Below are positions 44,906-56,449 of a stretch of DNA of 64,000 nucleotides, in pieces. The stretch lies in assembly GCF_000715075.1 (NCBI RefSeq), contig NC_134095.1, positions 8,418,722 through 8,482,721 of the forward strand, read 5' to 3'. Position numbers and translations under genes: made by a program. Source of the stretch: Nicotiana tabacum. Taxonomy: Eukaryota > Streptophyta > Magnoliopsida > Solanales > Solanaceae. The notes beneath the pieces were generated by a model. The model did no database searches, had not been told where the DNA came from, and saw nothing but the letters and a program-made list of their open reading frames with translations. Position 1 is the stretch's first letter, and the number at the start of each line of letters is the position of its first letter.

Positions 44906-45579
44906 TAATATTTTAAACAAACTTTAGAGTTTAGAGCTTGCATAAAATAGTCAAGTTCTGAAAATTAGGTAACCTTAACTTTTATTCGTTTATGATCTCA
45001 AGATGGAGCTTTTTCTCAATCATTATAATGTAAATTAATTTTTCATACAAATCATTGTAATGTGACTTTTTTCAAAAAAAATAAAATAACCATGGTATCA
45101 AGACCAGCTTGCACGTATATGGACTAATTTTATGGGTACCAACTACCTCGAAGGTATTCATACAAAAAATATTGAGGGTAAAAGCAATGATTTTATAACT
45201 AAGGGGTCGTTTGGTAGGGTGCATAAGAATAATGCTGAATAAAGTGTATTAGTAATGCTGGTATTAGTTATGTTTGCATTAGTTATGCTGGTATTATCTA
45301 TACTGACATATTTCTTATCCATTGTTTGGTTTGATGTATTAAAATATTGCACAGTTTCTAAAAGAATTGTTTGTTTACAAAAATGCCCTCAAAACTAGTC
45401 CACACTCTAACTTTTTAAAAGAAACATATATTGAGAAATGTTTTTATATGAAAAAGTTAAAAAAAAATTGAGAAATATATTGAGAAATGTTTTTTAAAAG
45501 AAACATATATTGAGAAATATTTTATTTGTCTATTTATTTATAAAAAAGGAAATATGTCATTTGAAAATGTGTTTAGTTG

Positions 45580-46301
45580 CTGAGGATGGGCATTTGAGAA
45601 AAATGGCTGAGCGAATGCAAGAAAAGTTCAAGAAGTATTGGGGTGAGCCTGAAAAGATGAATAAAATGATTTTTATTGCTTCCGTCTAGGATCCACGTAA
45701 CAAATTTGAATATGTTGAGGGAGCACTTGAAGAACTTTTTGGGGAGGAAAAAGGAAAGAAAATAAATGCTGAGTTGTATGCTTATATGAATTCTTTGTTT
45801 GGAGAGTATCTAAAAAAGTATTCAACCGAATCTTGTCCTCAATCTCCATCTAGTTCTACTTCATCTAACAACACACCTAATACATCTAGTGGGAGTGTTA
45901 TAAGTGCAACTTTAATAAGGACAAAGCTTCACTTGAAGAAACAAAAGGAAGACAATGGAAGTGGGGGTGCTAAATTGGAGTTGGATAAATACATTAGTGA
46001 AGAACAAGAGCCTTTTAATGAAGAATTTGATATCTTAAATTGGTGGAAAACACATGCTCCTAAATTTCCTATTCTTTCGGAGTTGGCTCGTGATGTGTTG
46101 GCCATTCCAATTTGTAGTGTGGCATCGGAATGCGCGTTTAGCACCGGTGGCCGTATTCTTGATTCATTTAGGAGTTCATTGACTCCTAAATGTGTGCAAG
46201 CTCTTATTTGTGTTCAAGATTGGCTTAGAGAAGAGAAGAATCCTATTAGTGTTGAAGAAGACTTGAAGTATCTTGAGGAACTCGAGCTTGGTAAGCTTTA
46301 A
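45580..46301 (+). pseudogene. hAT (RICESLEEPER-like) transposase, C-terminal third
   Basis: The frame reads KMAERMQEKFKKYWGE, MNKMIFIASV, then a TAG (45688-45690) where the usual L of LDPR should be, then on to the dimerisation domain: FDILNWWKTHAPKFPILSEL, ARDVLAIPICSVASECAFST, GRILDSFRSSLTPKCVQALI, and stop at 46301. The N-terminal BED and catalytic core are missing. This is a different hAT lineage from the 5965 gene (DVLAIPICSVASE against DILSIQASTIASE). Confidence 0.85.
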
Positions 46302-46567
46302 TATTTTGTGTGTATTTTAGTTCAAAATAATATATCATGCTTTTTCATTTGTATGACATATTTGGTCGAATTATCTTTAGATATGGAAAATAATGGAAGC
46401 ACTATTACCATTGTTTGATGTATATTTGCAACTTGCATCTTGAGTGGTAAGTTTAATACTCTATTTGTTTGGTGATATACTTAATACTTTTGTAGTTTTG
46501 TTTTATTATCATCAAAATATAATATTCTAACTTATGATTTATATTTTTTTTAGGTTCAAGTGCAATC

Positions 46568-46762
46568 ATGCCCCGTGCTCCTAAAGTACACTCCGATATT
46601 TGGGAACACTTTGAGGTGAAAGAAGATAACGGAGAAGTTCACAAAATAGAGTGCAAGCATTGTGGTCAAGTCTATAATGTTAATCCAAAGAGGAATGGAA
46701 CAATTGGTTTAAGGAAGCATATTAAGCGTTGTCTTGCGCGTCTTCCCGGAATCCGTATTTAA
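46568..46762 (+). CDS. Solo BED zinc-finger microprotein, second copy
   Basis: 64 residues from ATG to TAA, 266 bp downstream of the hAT dimerisation domain and on the same strand. DIWEHFEVKEDNGEVHKIEC begins the BED finger, then CKHC and RKHIKRC complete a C2HC set; the end is ARLPGIRI. It has the same length and plan as the frame at 17669-17863 (MPR start, CKxC, H-x3-C, IR-hydrophobic end). The ATG is preceded by TTTTTTTTAG, a good 3' splice site, so the small frame may be the last exon of a longer hAT transcript. Role unknown; DNA binding is likely. Confidence 0.6.
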   Translation: MPRAPKVHSDIWEHFEVKEDNGEVHKIECKHCGQVYNVNPKRNGTIGLRKHIKRCLARLPGIRI

Positions 46763-46782
46763 GAATTAAGACTGTTTTTGTT

Positions 46783-47110
46783 GAGGGATGCCCTCTCTAT
46801 TTTTGTTGCACTATGTTTAAGTGTTAAGACTGTTGCAGTTGGCCAGTTGCACTATGTTTAAGTGTTAAGACTGTTTTTATTGCACTGTGTTTAAGTGTTA
46901 AGTGTTAAGACTGTTGCACTGTTAAGTTAATTCTACTACAGCTGCTGCATCTGTTAAGTGTTAATTTTGTTAAGACTGCTGCATCTGTTGCACCTTGATA
47001 ATTTATTGTTTTTATTGTTAATTTTGTTAAGTTGTTGCATCTGTTGGTTAAGACTGTTGCATCTGCATATGTTAATTGGTAATGCAGCCGGTAGATGAGC
47101 TATGTAGGCG
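46783..47110. repeat. Degenerate GTTAAGACTGTTGCA repeats
   Basis: Words such as AAGTGTTAAGACTGTTGCA and TGCATCTGTTG recur about a dozen times with irregular spacing directly after the solo-BED stop. It is a non-coding 3' region. Confidence 0.75.
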
Positions 47111-47429
47111 CTGCATCTGTTGCATCTTTGAGCCTTTGAATTTTGAAATTTGAATTGTGCATACTGCACTATTGCACAGAATTGTCACTTGTTAAAATGG
47201 CCTGGTTTGGAAAGATTTAAATAATTGTGGACTTGAGTAGTAATGACCATGGTTTTTTATTTATTTATAGATGGCTAGAAAAGGATATTGTTAATGGCTT
47301 CTTTAGCCTTTTTAGCTTTTGCTTAGCTGCAGTTACATTAGAAAGTGACAGAACTATTACTAGTGTAAATTCACCAGCCTCAATTGGTTCTGACACTGAA
47401 ATGCAACAATCTGAATGGGTCTTGGTTAA

Positions 47430-47530
47430 ACCGAAACCATACCGTACCGAAACCATACCGAACCAAAATAAAAAATACCGAACCGTACCGAAATAATTTG
47501 GTACGGTATTTGGTACCGAAAATTATTTTA
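47430..47530. repeat. hAT terminal words (ACCGAACCG/CGGTACGGT)
   Basis: AAACCGAAACCATACCGTAC, ACCGAACCGTACCGAAATAA and TTGGTACGGTATTTGGTACC form imperfect inverted words of the kind found at the ends of Ac-like hAT elements in Solanaceae. It probably marks the right end of the nested hAT. The exact boundary is not resolved. Confidence 0.55.
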
Positions 47531-47928
47531 TTTGTCTACCTATATTGTAAAATAAAATCAAATATTTATTTATAAAAAAGGAAATATGTTAAGTATTTAT
47601 TTATTTACTAGGGATATAATTTTATTTTTCACTATTTGGATTATTTTGAACTTGCATTAATATACTAACTAGCATATTTTAATCAAGTATAAATTTTGAA
47701 GGACAATTTTGTCTTTAACTAAGCTAATGCATGCATTAAAACCCATTGCATTGCTAATACCATTGTTTTCTATGCATTAGTTATGCATAAGATAATACCA
47801 AATATGATGTATAACTAATACTTGCATAACTAATGCATAAGTTTAAAATGTCTACCAAACAATGTATTATTAATACACAAAGCTAATGCATGCATTAGCT
47901 TATCCAATACATCCTATCAAACGACCCC

Positions 47929-48435
47929 TAATAGTATTGTGGGCAATTAGTGGACAATGATGTGACTAATCTTTTCGGGTCATCCTTTTCTTGGGGCCCA
48001 AAGCGTGCGTCCAATGTAATATTTCTATGATAAGCGACATTAACAAAAACAGAAATCAATAAGAAGGATTTTTATATTATTGTCCTTAGTTATGGGGTAG
48101 GCAGATGATATCATAAGCTTTTGGAGTTTCCACTAATTCGGTAGTTCTGTGGTTTTCTAGCAATTTCATGTTCAGCCACTAATACAATATTATATTGCTT
48201 ATTGTGGAGTTTCCATAAGCCATTTATGACTTCTCAATTGATTCTCGTTAACCATACCTGTCATTTCTCTGTTTTCTTTTCCCATTTGAGTCTTTTGTCT
48301 TCGAAGGAGAGTATGATCAAACACGAGCAGTCATATTCGCAAAAGGATTCAGAATTTAAACTTGATATATTCAGCCTTAATGTTCTTACCGTTGAACTCA
48401 TTGCACTTTTAAAATTATGAATTCATAATTTAATA
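47929..48435. other. Spacer without recognised gene
   Basis: AT-rich host sequence between the Tourist-like element and the Stowaway/copia nest. Confidence 0.5.
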
Positions 48436-48447
48436 CTCCTTCTATTT

Positions 48448-48798
48448 TGTTGCGGAAGCCAAATGTATATAGTGTGAATAAGTCACAATTACTATACCAA
48501 AAATTATGACAGCCACCAAATAATAAATAAGACAATAAAACAACAATAAAGGGAACACCAGAATTTACGAGGTTCGGCTAATTTTGCCTACTCCTCGGAC
48601 ACAACCAATATTTTATTTCACTCCAAAAATACAAGTGAAATAATACTAAAGAGAGAAGATACAAATGCCTTAAACAGATGAGAAGGCAAATGAGAGGTGT
48701 TTTTAAATCCTAAACATTAAGCCTTCTTTTATAGGGGGAAAATCCCCCAACTTTTGTTTTCCCACCGATGTGGGACAAACATTTTGCCAATTTCAACA
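48448..48798 (-). repeat. Copia 3' LTR
   Basis: 351 bp, 3' with respect to the element. It contains TTTACGAGGTTCGGCTAATT, a word also seen in variant form in the solo LTR at 57005-57497. Confidence 0.9.
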
Positions 48799-48876
48799 AA
48801 TCTCCACCTTGGCAAAATTTCACATCTTCAATTTTCTCTCAATAACAAATTTTGGTTGTGTCTTCATCTTCAATCT

Positions 48877-51800
48877 TCAGTGTTCAACAATGTTGATCAA
48901 ATCCAAACAATGTTGAAACTTGATCGCAGTCACCACCTTTGTCAGCATATCAGCAGGATTCTCCGTAGTATGAATTTTCTTCACTGTGACTCCACCTTCT
49001 TCTATGATTTCTCGTACGAAATGATACCGAACATCAATGTGCTTCGTCCTTGCATGATACACTTGGTTTTTCGCTAATTGAATAGCACTTTGACTATCAC
49101 AAAAAATTGTGATACCTTTTTGTTCAACACCAAGCTCCTTTAGCAATCCTTGAAGCCAAATTGCCTCTTTCACAGCCTCTGTAATAGCCATGTACTCTGC
49201 CTCTGTTGTAGACAAAGCAACTGTTGACTGCAAAGTAGACTTCCAACTAACTGGTGCCTTTGCAAAAGTAAACACATAACCAGTAGTTGATCGTCGTTTG
49301 TCCAGATCACCCACAAAATCTGAGTCACAATATCCAACTACAGACTGATTGTCTTCCTGCTCAAAAACTAACCCGACATCTACAGTATTATGAATATACC
49401 GTAGAATCCACTTCACAGCTTGCCAATGCTCCTTCCCTGGATTGTGCATATATCTGCTAATAACTCCAACAACTTGTGAAATGTCAGGTCTTGTGCAAAC
49501 CATTGCATACATCAAGCTACCAACAACATTTGCGTATGGTACCTTTGACATATACTCTCCGTTCAGCTTCATCCATTGGCGACATATTAGTACTTAGATT
49601 AAAATGGGGAGCAAGTGGAGTACTAACTGGCTTAGTCTTGTCATCTATGCCAAAACGTTGTAGTACTCTTTTCAAATATTCTTTCTGAGATAAACAGAGT
49701 TTCTTTGAACGTCTATCTCTTATTATCTCCATGCCAAGAATTTTCTTTGCCTCACCCAAATCCTTCATCTCGAACTCCTTCTTCAGTTGAATTTTCAACT
49801 TATCAATTTCTTCTGAATTCTTGGAAGCTATCAACATATCATCAACATATAGGAGAAGATATACAAAGGAACCATCTTTAAGCTTGTGCAAATACACACA
49901 ATGATCGTATTTGCTTCTCTTGTACCCTTGCCGCAACATAAACTCGTCAAATCGCTTGTACTATTGTCTAGAAGATTGTTTCAATCCGTACAACGATTTT
50001 TCAAGTTTGCACACCACATTTTCTTTTCCAGCAACTTTGAATCCTTCTGGCTGAGTCATGTAGATTTCCTCCTCCAAGTTTCCATGTAAAAACGCAGTTT
50101 TTACATCCATCTGAACTAGTTCCAAATCCAATTGTGCTACCAAAGCCAACATAATTCTAATGGAGGAATGTTTTACAACTGGAGAAAATACTTCATTGTA
50201 ATCAATTCCCTCCTTTTGAGCATATCCTTTGGCCACCAATCTTGCTTTGTAGCGAACATCTACTTGGTTAGGAAATCCTTCCTTCTTTGCAAATATCCAT
50301 TTGCACCCAATTGCTTTCTTTCCCTTCTGGAGATTGGCCAATCTCCATGTATGATTCTGATGAAGGGACTGTATTTCATCATTCATGGCAATCCTCCACT
50401 TATCTTCTTCTGAACTTTGGACTGCGTCTTTATAAGTGATCGGAATATCATCAGCTACAATTGAGGTTGCACAAGCAACTGTCTCTATGAGACGAACAGG
50501 TTTCGTTATTGTTCTTTTTGGCCTGCTGGTTGCTATTGATTCAAGTTGTTGTTGAGGTTCCTGAGTTGGAATCTCCTCTACTGGCTCTCCTTCCAGAGGG
50601 TAATCTTCATTTGTTTCCTCCTCTGCTTCTTGTGTAGGAAAAATAAATTTTCCCTCAAACTCCACCTGCTTAGAAGCACCTTTATTTTGTTTGGTGTCTT
50701 CTGTTACCTTATTTACCATAGCAGATTCATCAAAGGTAACATCTCTGCTGAATATTACTTTCTTTGTCATAGGACACCATAAGCGATATCCTTTGACTCC
50801 AGAAGTAATTCCCATAAAAATAGCCTTCTTTGCCCTTGGATCCAATTTTGACTCCGTCACATGATAATATGCAGTTGAGCCAAACACGTGCAAAGAGTTA
50901 TAATCTACAGCAGGTTTTCCATACCATTTTTCAAATGGTGTCTTGCCATCAATAGCAGCAGATGGTAGACGATTAATGAGGTGACATGCATATGTAATTG
51001 CCTCAGCCCAAAATTCTTTGCCCAAGCCAGCATTGGACAACATACACCGTACCTTCTCCAGCAAGGTCCGGTTCATACGTTCTGCCACTCCATTCTGTTG
51101 TGGTGTATGTCTAACAGTGAAGTGTCGGACGATGCCATCATTTTCACAGACCTTATTGAAATGATCATTTTTGTATTCACCTCCATTGTCTGTGCGAATA
51201 CACTTGATCCTCCTGCCTGTCTGATTCTCCACCATCGTCTTCCATTTGAGAAAAATTCCCAACACTTTATCTTTGCTCTTCATTGTATACACCCATACTC
51301 TTAGGAAAAAATCATCAACAAAGGTTACAAAATAGTGCTTCCCACCCAATGAAGGTGTTTTGGAAGGACCCCAAACATCAGAGTGTATATAATCCAAAAT
51401 GCCTTTAGTATTATGGATCGCTGTACCAAATTTAACCCTTGTCTGTTTCCCTTTAACACAATGCTCACAAAATTCCAAGTTGCAAGCTTTTACTCCTTTT
51501 AACAATCCTTGATCTGATAGAGTTTTCAAGGATTTTCCTCCAGCATGTCCCAAGCGCATGTGCCATAGCTTGGTTGCTTCTGCCTCTTTGTCGTCACTGG
51601 ATGTCACTGTCGCTGTCCCAATAACTGTACTGCCACGATAGCGGTACATATTATTATTCTTCCGATTAGCCTTCATTACCACTAGTGCACCGGAGCATAC
51701 TCTCATCACTCCATTTTCTGCAATGATTTTGAACCCTTTTGATTCCAGGGCTCCCACAAAGATGAGATTCTTCTTCAAATCCGGTACATATCGAACATCT

Positions 51801-52897
51801 GTTAATGTTCTGATCATTCCATCATGGTTCCTTAATCGTATTGAACCAATGCCATATGAGGTAAGAGGGCTGTTATCCGCTGTGTGGATGACTCCATATT
51901 CTCCTTCTTGAAATTCCACAAACCAGTCCATGTTGGGACACATATGATAGCTACAAGCCGAGTCCATCAACCATATGTCTGATGATGTTAATGACTCTGT
52001 TGTAACTAATGAGAAGTTTGAATCATCACAATCAGCTACATTTGAATCCATAATGGCCTTTCCATTGTTATGTTTGGCCTTATTCTTCAACTTCGGACAG
52101 TCTTTCTTCCAGTGCCCCTTTTCTCGACAAAAGGCACATTCATCTTTGCTGGGTCTGGATCTTGACTTGGATCTTCCCTTCTTTGTCCTCGTTTGATTTT
52201 GAGGACGACCCCTTACAAACAGTGCTTCTCCTTCTCCGCCCTTCTGTTTTTCTCGCTTTCTTTGTTCATAGCTGTACAAAGCCGAACAAACTTCTCTGAG
52301 AGAAACTTCGTCATTTCCATGGAGTAGAGTAGTTTCAAGGTGCTCGTACTCATCAGGAAGTGACGCCAACAACATCAAGGCCAACTCACCATTATCATAA
52401 GTTGTATCCATATTTTGCAAATCTGTGACCAACTTATTGAAACTGGTGATATGTTCATTCATCGTGGTACCAGGAACATAGGTGAAGTGAAACAGTCTCT
52501 TCTTCATGTACAATTTATTTTGACTGTTTTTCTTCAAAAATTTATCATCCAGTGCTTTTTATAATTTACTTGCAGAAGTTTCCTTTGTGTATGAATATTT
52601 CTGCTCTCTAGCAAGGTAGGATCGAATGGTACCGCAAGCAACACGGTTGATAATTCTCCAATCTTCTCCTCCAATAACATCTGGTTTCTTTTCTTCAATG
52701 GCCAGATCTAGCCCTTGTTGAAAAAGGACATCTAGAACCTCGCCTTGCCACATCCCAAAATGTCCGGACCCGTCAAAAATTTCTACCGCAAATTTCGCAT
52801 TTGACACAATTCTTGTCATAAGCGAAGATGCCAATGATGACGTATTGTTGACACTTGATGTAGATTCTTCTTGTTTATTGTCTCCCATATTTGACAC
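48877..52897 (-). pseudogene. Copia gag-pol polyprotein, two stops and one frameshift
   Basis: Start ATG at 52897 (MSNMGDNKQEE). Gag with CCHC knuckle CAFCREKGHWKKDC; protease region with MDSACSYHM; integrase with HMRLGH...CEHC finger and D-D-E core (HSDVWGPS, DNGGEY, NGVAERMNRTLLEK); reverse transcriptase with LYGLKQ and YVDDMLI; RNase H with STTEAEYMA and KHIDVRYHFVREII. Breaks: TAA at 52559-52561 in gag, TAG at 49961-49963 after LKQSSRQ where Trp is usual, and a frameshift near 49570 between the two frames 49939-49517 and 49572-48877. All domains remain recognisable. It cannot yield a full polyprotein. Confidence 0.9.
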
Positions 52898-53096
52898 AAA
52901 TATTATTTAATAGCTGACGACACAAATCAAGATTATTTCCTTTCTGATGTAGAAGATCAGACTAAGCTGCAACCACAGAGCATACTCAGACAGAACCTTG
53001 ACTCAGTTACCAAGATAAATCTTTTCTGATGTGGAAGATCAGATTATGCTGCAACCACAGAGCATACTTAGACAGTACCTTGGCTCTGATACCAAT

Positions 53097-53448
53097 TGTT
53101 GCGGAAGCCAAATGTATATAGTGTGAATAAGTCACAACTACTATACCAAAAATTATGACAGCCACCAAATAATAAATAAGACAATAAAACAACAATAAAG
53201 GGAACACCAGAATTTACGAGGTTCGGCTAATTTTGCCTACTCCTCGGACACAACCAATATTTTATTTCACTCCAAAAATACAAGTGAAATAATACTAAAG
53301 AGAGAAGATACAAATGCCTTAAACAGATGAGAAGGCAAATGAGAGGTGTTTTTAAATCCTAAACATTAAGCCTTCTTTTATAGGGGGAAAATCCCCCCAA
53401 CTTTTGTTTTCCCACCGATGTGGGACAAACATTTTGCCAATTTCAACA
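53097..53448 (-). repeat. Copia 5' LTR
   Basis: 352 bp, nearly identical to the other LTR. Adjacent to the primer-binding site at 53082-53094. Confidence 0.9.
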
Positions 53449-53767
53449 CATTTCAATTTAGATGGGGTAGTTCAACTCGGGACGGAGTTTAAGACAAAAA
53501 AAAAGACTTTTAAAACTTGTGGTCTTAAAAGCTTAAGGGATAAAAACTTTGTAGGGCCATAACATTTATGTGGTTATAAAAGCTTCTCGTTAAGGGTAAA
53601 ATGAGTAAAATAAAGCGTTTAAAGTTGAATTATTTTTAATTGTAGAATGTGTCATTCTTTTTTGAACGGACTAATAAGGAAAGTGTATAATCTAAATTGA
53701 AACAGAGGGAATAATGTTTATTGACATTTTCGTAGTTTTCACATTCAACACTATTTTGTAGCAATTC

Positions 53768-56126
53768 CTAAACTATGTTCGTCTCAATCTTCCCCTTGGC
53801 CTCCTTACTAAGGAGAACATCTTCTGGATTCACATCTACCTTCTTGTATTTGTACCATGAAGCACAGAGTAAATAAAACCCGAAATTGAGCACACTCAAT
53901 CCTGCTAACAACCAATAAAAGTAATCAAGCTTGTCTTTGTTCAAGTTGTTATTATCCAACCAGCCACCACTTACTTTGTTCACTATACTCACCACCACTG
54001 AACTTGTGTAGTATCCAATTGCCAGTGAAGACCAAGAAATCGCGGTACTTAGCGCTTTCATGCTTGATGAGCTTTCTGAATAGAAGAAATCCATCAATCC
54101 CACAAATGTAAACATATCAGCCAAACCAAAGATTGCATATTGATAGCCTAGCCAAAAGACACTCATTGGCAATGGAGTGGCGGATTCAACCATGTTGTGT
54201 TTAATAGCAACTGTTTTCCGGTGTTTTTCTACAATTGCAGCTACTGCCATTGACATAGCTGAAAGTACTAGGCCAACACCTATACGTTGCAGCTGTCGAA
54301 TACCTGTTGGAATTCCTGTGAATTTCCTTGCTATTGGAATGAAAACGCGTTCATAGATAGGAATCAGGATAATCATAAATAATAGTGGAATTGCTGGAAT
54401 TGAAGCCCCTGGAACTTCAAACTTGTGGATTTTTCTGTCCATTGTTGTGCTTTGTTGGATAGTGAAAGTTTGGAGCTGAGCCAAACAAGTGTTCATGAAA
54501 ACAGTACTCAATATAATTGGGAGCATTCTGACTACAATTTTGGTCTCTTCAACTTGTGTTACTGTACAAAGTTTCCATGGTCCATGTGCACTTGATGTGA
54601 ATGTGTTCTGGTCAGTCCTCATTATCGTTGCTCGGTCCAAAAACCTGCAAATATTTCAGGGCTTTATCATTTCTCTTATATCAAATATCAACTTGAACAT
54701 AAGTTGAGAGTGTCAAATGTCTTAACATACCTGAATTGGTCAGTTTTTCGAAGAATCTCTGTATCGTTTCTAGATTCTTTATCATGAATCTCATGTTCAT
54801 TCTCTGGCAAAGGTAGATTTCTGTTTCTAAGTGCTACAACAAACACCTGCATAATACGCGTAATGGGGCTTCCATTTGAGACATTGTTTCTGTACAATGA
54901 TTTCCCCATAGTTAGGAACAGAATCGCCAATCCTACAACAATACTGCAGGCAGCAAAAGACCAATCCCATCCCTGATTCTCACTTATCCAAACTACAAAT
55001 GTGACACCAAACAACGCGCCAGTGGTGAGGAAGAACATAAGCCAATTGAAGTAGCTTGATAATTTAGCAGCCTCTTTAGGGTCCTTCTCATCATATTGAT
55101 CAGCTCCTAAAGGTGGTGTAGCTGCTTTAACTCCACCGGTCCCTATTGCAACTAGATAAAGTCCCGCGTATAAGATTGCCAATTGGCCTTTATTTGCAGA
55201 CTCGCATTGATTCAGTTGGCTCAAGGGTACATCCTTACAAGGAAAGGGTCTTAATTGCCTGAAATGTGCTTGCACTGCTAGAAGTGCATACCCCTGAAAG
55301 TTAAGCATGCACTTTAGCGTTCGTTTGACTTAGCTCATTAAAGTAGCTGATAAGCATTAAGTGCCGAAAAACACTTTTAGGTGCTGAAGTTGCTTGTATG
55401 CAGTTGCATGATTAAGATAGAAGTGTTGAAGCTGAAATTGGGGGGGGGGGGGGACTAATTAAACTTAAACCTAACACGGAGAAATTAACTTACAACAACT
55501 TCAAAACAGCCAAATAGAACACAAGTCTTGAATCTGGACAAGTAAGTGTCTGAAAGGAAGGCTCCAAATAATGCTAGCAAGAATGCTGTTCCCATGAAGT
55601 TTGTAACAGCAGTGGCTGATTTTGTTATGTTGAAGTTCATAAATCCATAAAAGTAAGTCACCAAGCTCACACCAGTTGCGAAGAAAGCCATGACATCGAT
55701 CCCCGCCATAACTGCATGGTTAAAAGATCACAATATTATTAAGAAGAATTAACCAATAACCGCCCACCTAATTTCCTAAACTAAAAATAGCCCCAAATGT
55801 ATAATATATATATATATATATATAATTCACGTATAATATGTGTATAACTGTGTATAATCTATGTATACCGGCTAAAAAAAGTAAACAATAAATTTGGCCG
55901 GCTATTTGGATAACAATCCCAGAGTCACAAAATATTTACCATATACAAATAAAGTTGCTCTATTTCCCCCTACCCTTGGTGGTTGTTTGGGTTCAGTGTT
56001 GACATCTCTGCACATTCCCTGCATATAATTAACACAAAAAAAAACTAATTAGCCATAAATGCCATACATGATTTTGAGTCATTGAAACATTTTTCTTTTA
56101 GACATATTCTTAGTGGACCTTACCAT
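53768..56126 (-). CDS. NRT1/PTR-family (NPF) transporter, copy 2, five exons
   Basis: Exons: 56126-56124 (ATG only), 56018-55940, 55711-55494, 55293-54731 and 54644-53768; GT-AG borders; 579 residues. Exon sizes equal those of copy 1 except exon 4. Motifs: GGNRATLFVYVMAGIDVMAF, FMGTAFLLALFGAFLSDTYL, the YDEKDPKEAAKLSSYFNW loop, and FFYSESSSSMKALSTAISWS. These are the PTR/POT family boxes of 12-span proton-coupled carriers of nitrate, peptides or hormones. The usual first-helix Glu motif (ExxER) is replaced by AGIDVMAF, so coupling may differ. The subfamily is uncertain, perhaps NPF4. It is a tandem partner of copy 1, 9.5 kb away, with the copia element between. Confidence 0.85.
55441..55453. 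repeat. Poly-G run in NPF copy 2 intron
   Basis: Thirteen G in a row inside the intron between exons 3 and 4. A (TA)n tract lies at about 55803-55825 in the previous intron. Confidence 0.9.
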
Positions 56127-56449
56127 TTTGATGTTGGAGTTGTCCTTCAACAGCCAAAATGCGAAATGTATATTTTTAGCTTGAATGGTTCAATCATAAC
56201 CCTGACTTTATATGGAGAGTGAATAGATATAATCTCTCACATAGGGAAAAGAAAAGATAAAAGGAATCAAATTGCATCTGCACATTTGAATAACATAGTC
56301 AGAGGATCTTTTTGTTCCTTATGATTAAACCCTTCCTATTATGATAAATAAACTAAAAAAACTAAGTGTTATACTCTGACTTTATTAGTTGACATAAGCA
56401 TGAGCAGATGACTTAATGCCTAATATTTTGAAAAACTTAGATTTCCGAA

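Larger units (their letters stand above)
45203..47928. mobile_element. Tourist/PIF-Harbinger-like element with TAA duplication, interrupted by hAT
   Basis: The left end GGGGTCGTTTGGTAGGGTGC and right end ATCCTATCAAACGACCCC are inverted repeats flanked by TAA (45200-45202 and 47929-47931), the PIF/Harbinger target. Near the ends are TGCATTAGTTATGC-like words. Its middle (about 45560-47560) is occupied by hAT sequence. TATTTATTTATAAAAAAGGA occurs on both sides (about 45531 and 47562), so the target region was duplicated on insertion or by later rearrangement. Confidence 0.75.
48448..53448 (-). mobile_element. Ty1/copia retrotransposon, 5.0 kb, minus strand
   Basis: Two LTRs (48448-48798 and 53097-53448) begin TGTTGCGG and end TTTCAACA; they differ only by one substitution and one C-run base. 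Target duplication is TATTT against CATTT. The primer-binding site (complement of TGGTATCAGAGCC) is at 53082-53094 next to the right LTR, and a purine-rich tract (complement GCCAAGGTGGAGATT) abuts the left LTR, so transcription runs right to left. Gene order gag-protease-integrase-RT-RNase H is that of copia. Confidence 0.93.
48436..53711. mobile_element. Stowaway-like MITE split by a copia insertion
   Basis: The 12 bp at 48436-48447 (CTCCTTCTATTT) plus 53449-53711 form a 275-bp element. Left end CTCCTTCTATTT then, after the copia element, CAATTTAGATGG; the complement of the right end is TTCCCTCTGTTTCAATTTAG. TA flanks both ends (48434-48435 and 53712-53713). The inverted repeat is only visible once the copia element is mentally removed, which fixes the order of insertion. 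Confidence 0.75.

Noticed and set aside
47227..47496. 89-codon frame with SNDHGF start
   Set aside because: Ends in hAT terminal words translated as PYRTETIP; no domain, though a small hAT exon cannot be excluded.
49476..52196. Several plus-strand open frames within the copia element
   Set aside because: All are antisense to gag-pol domains.
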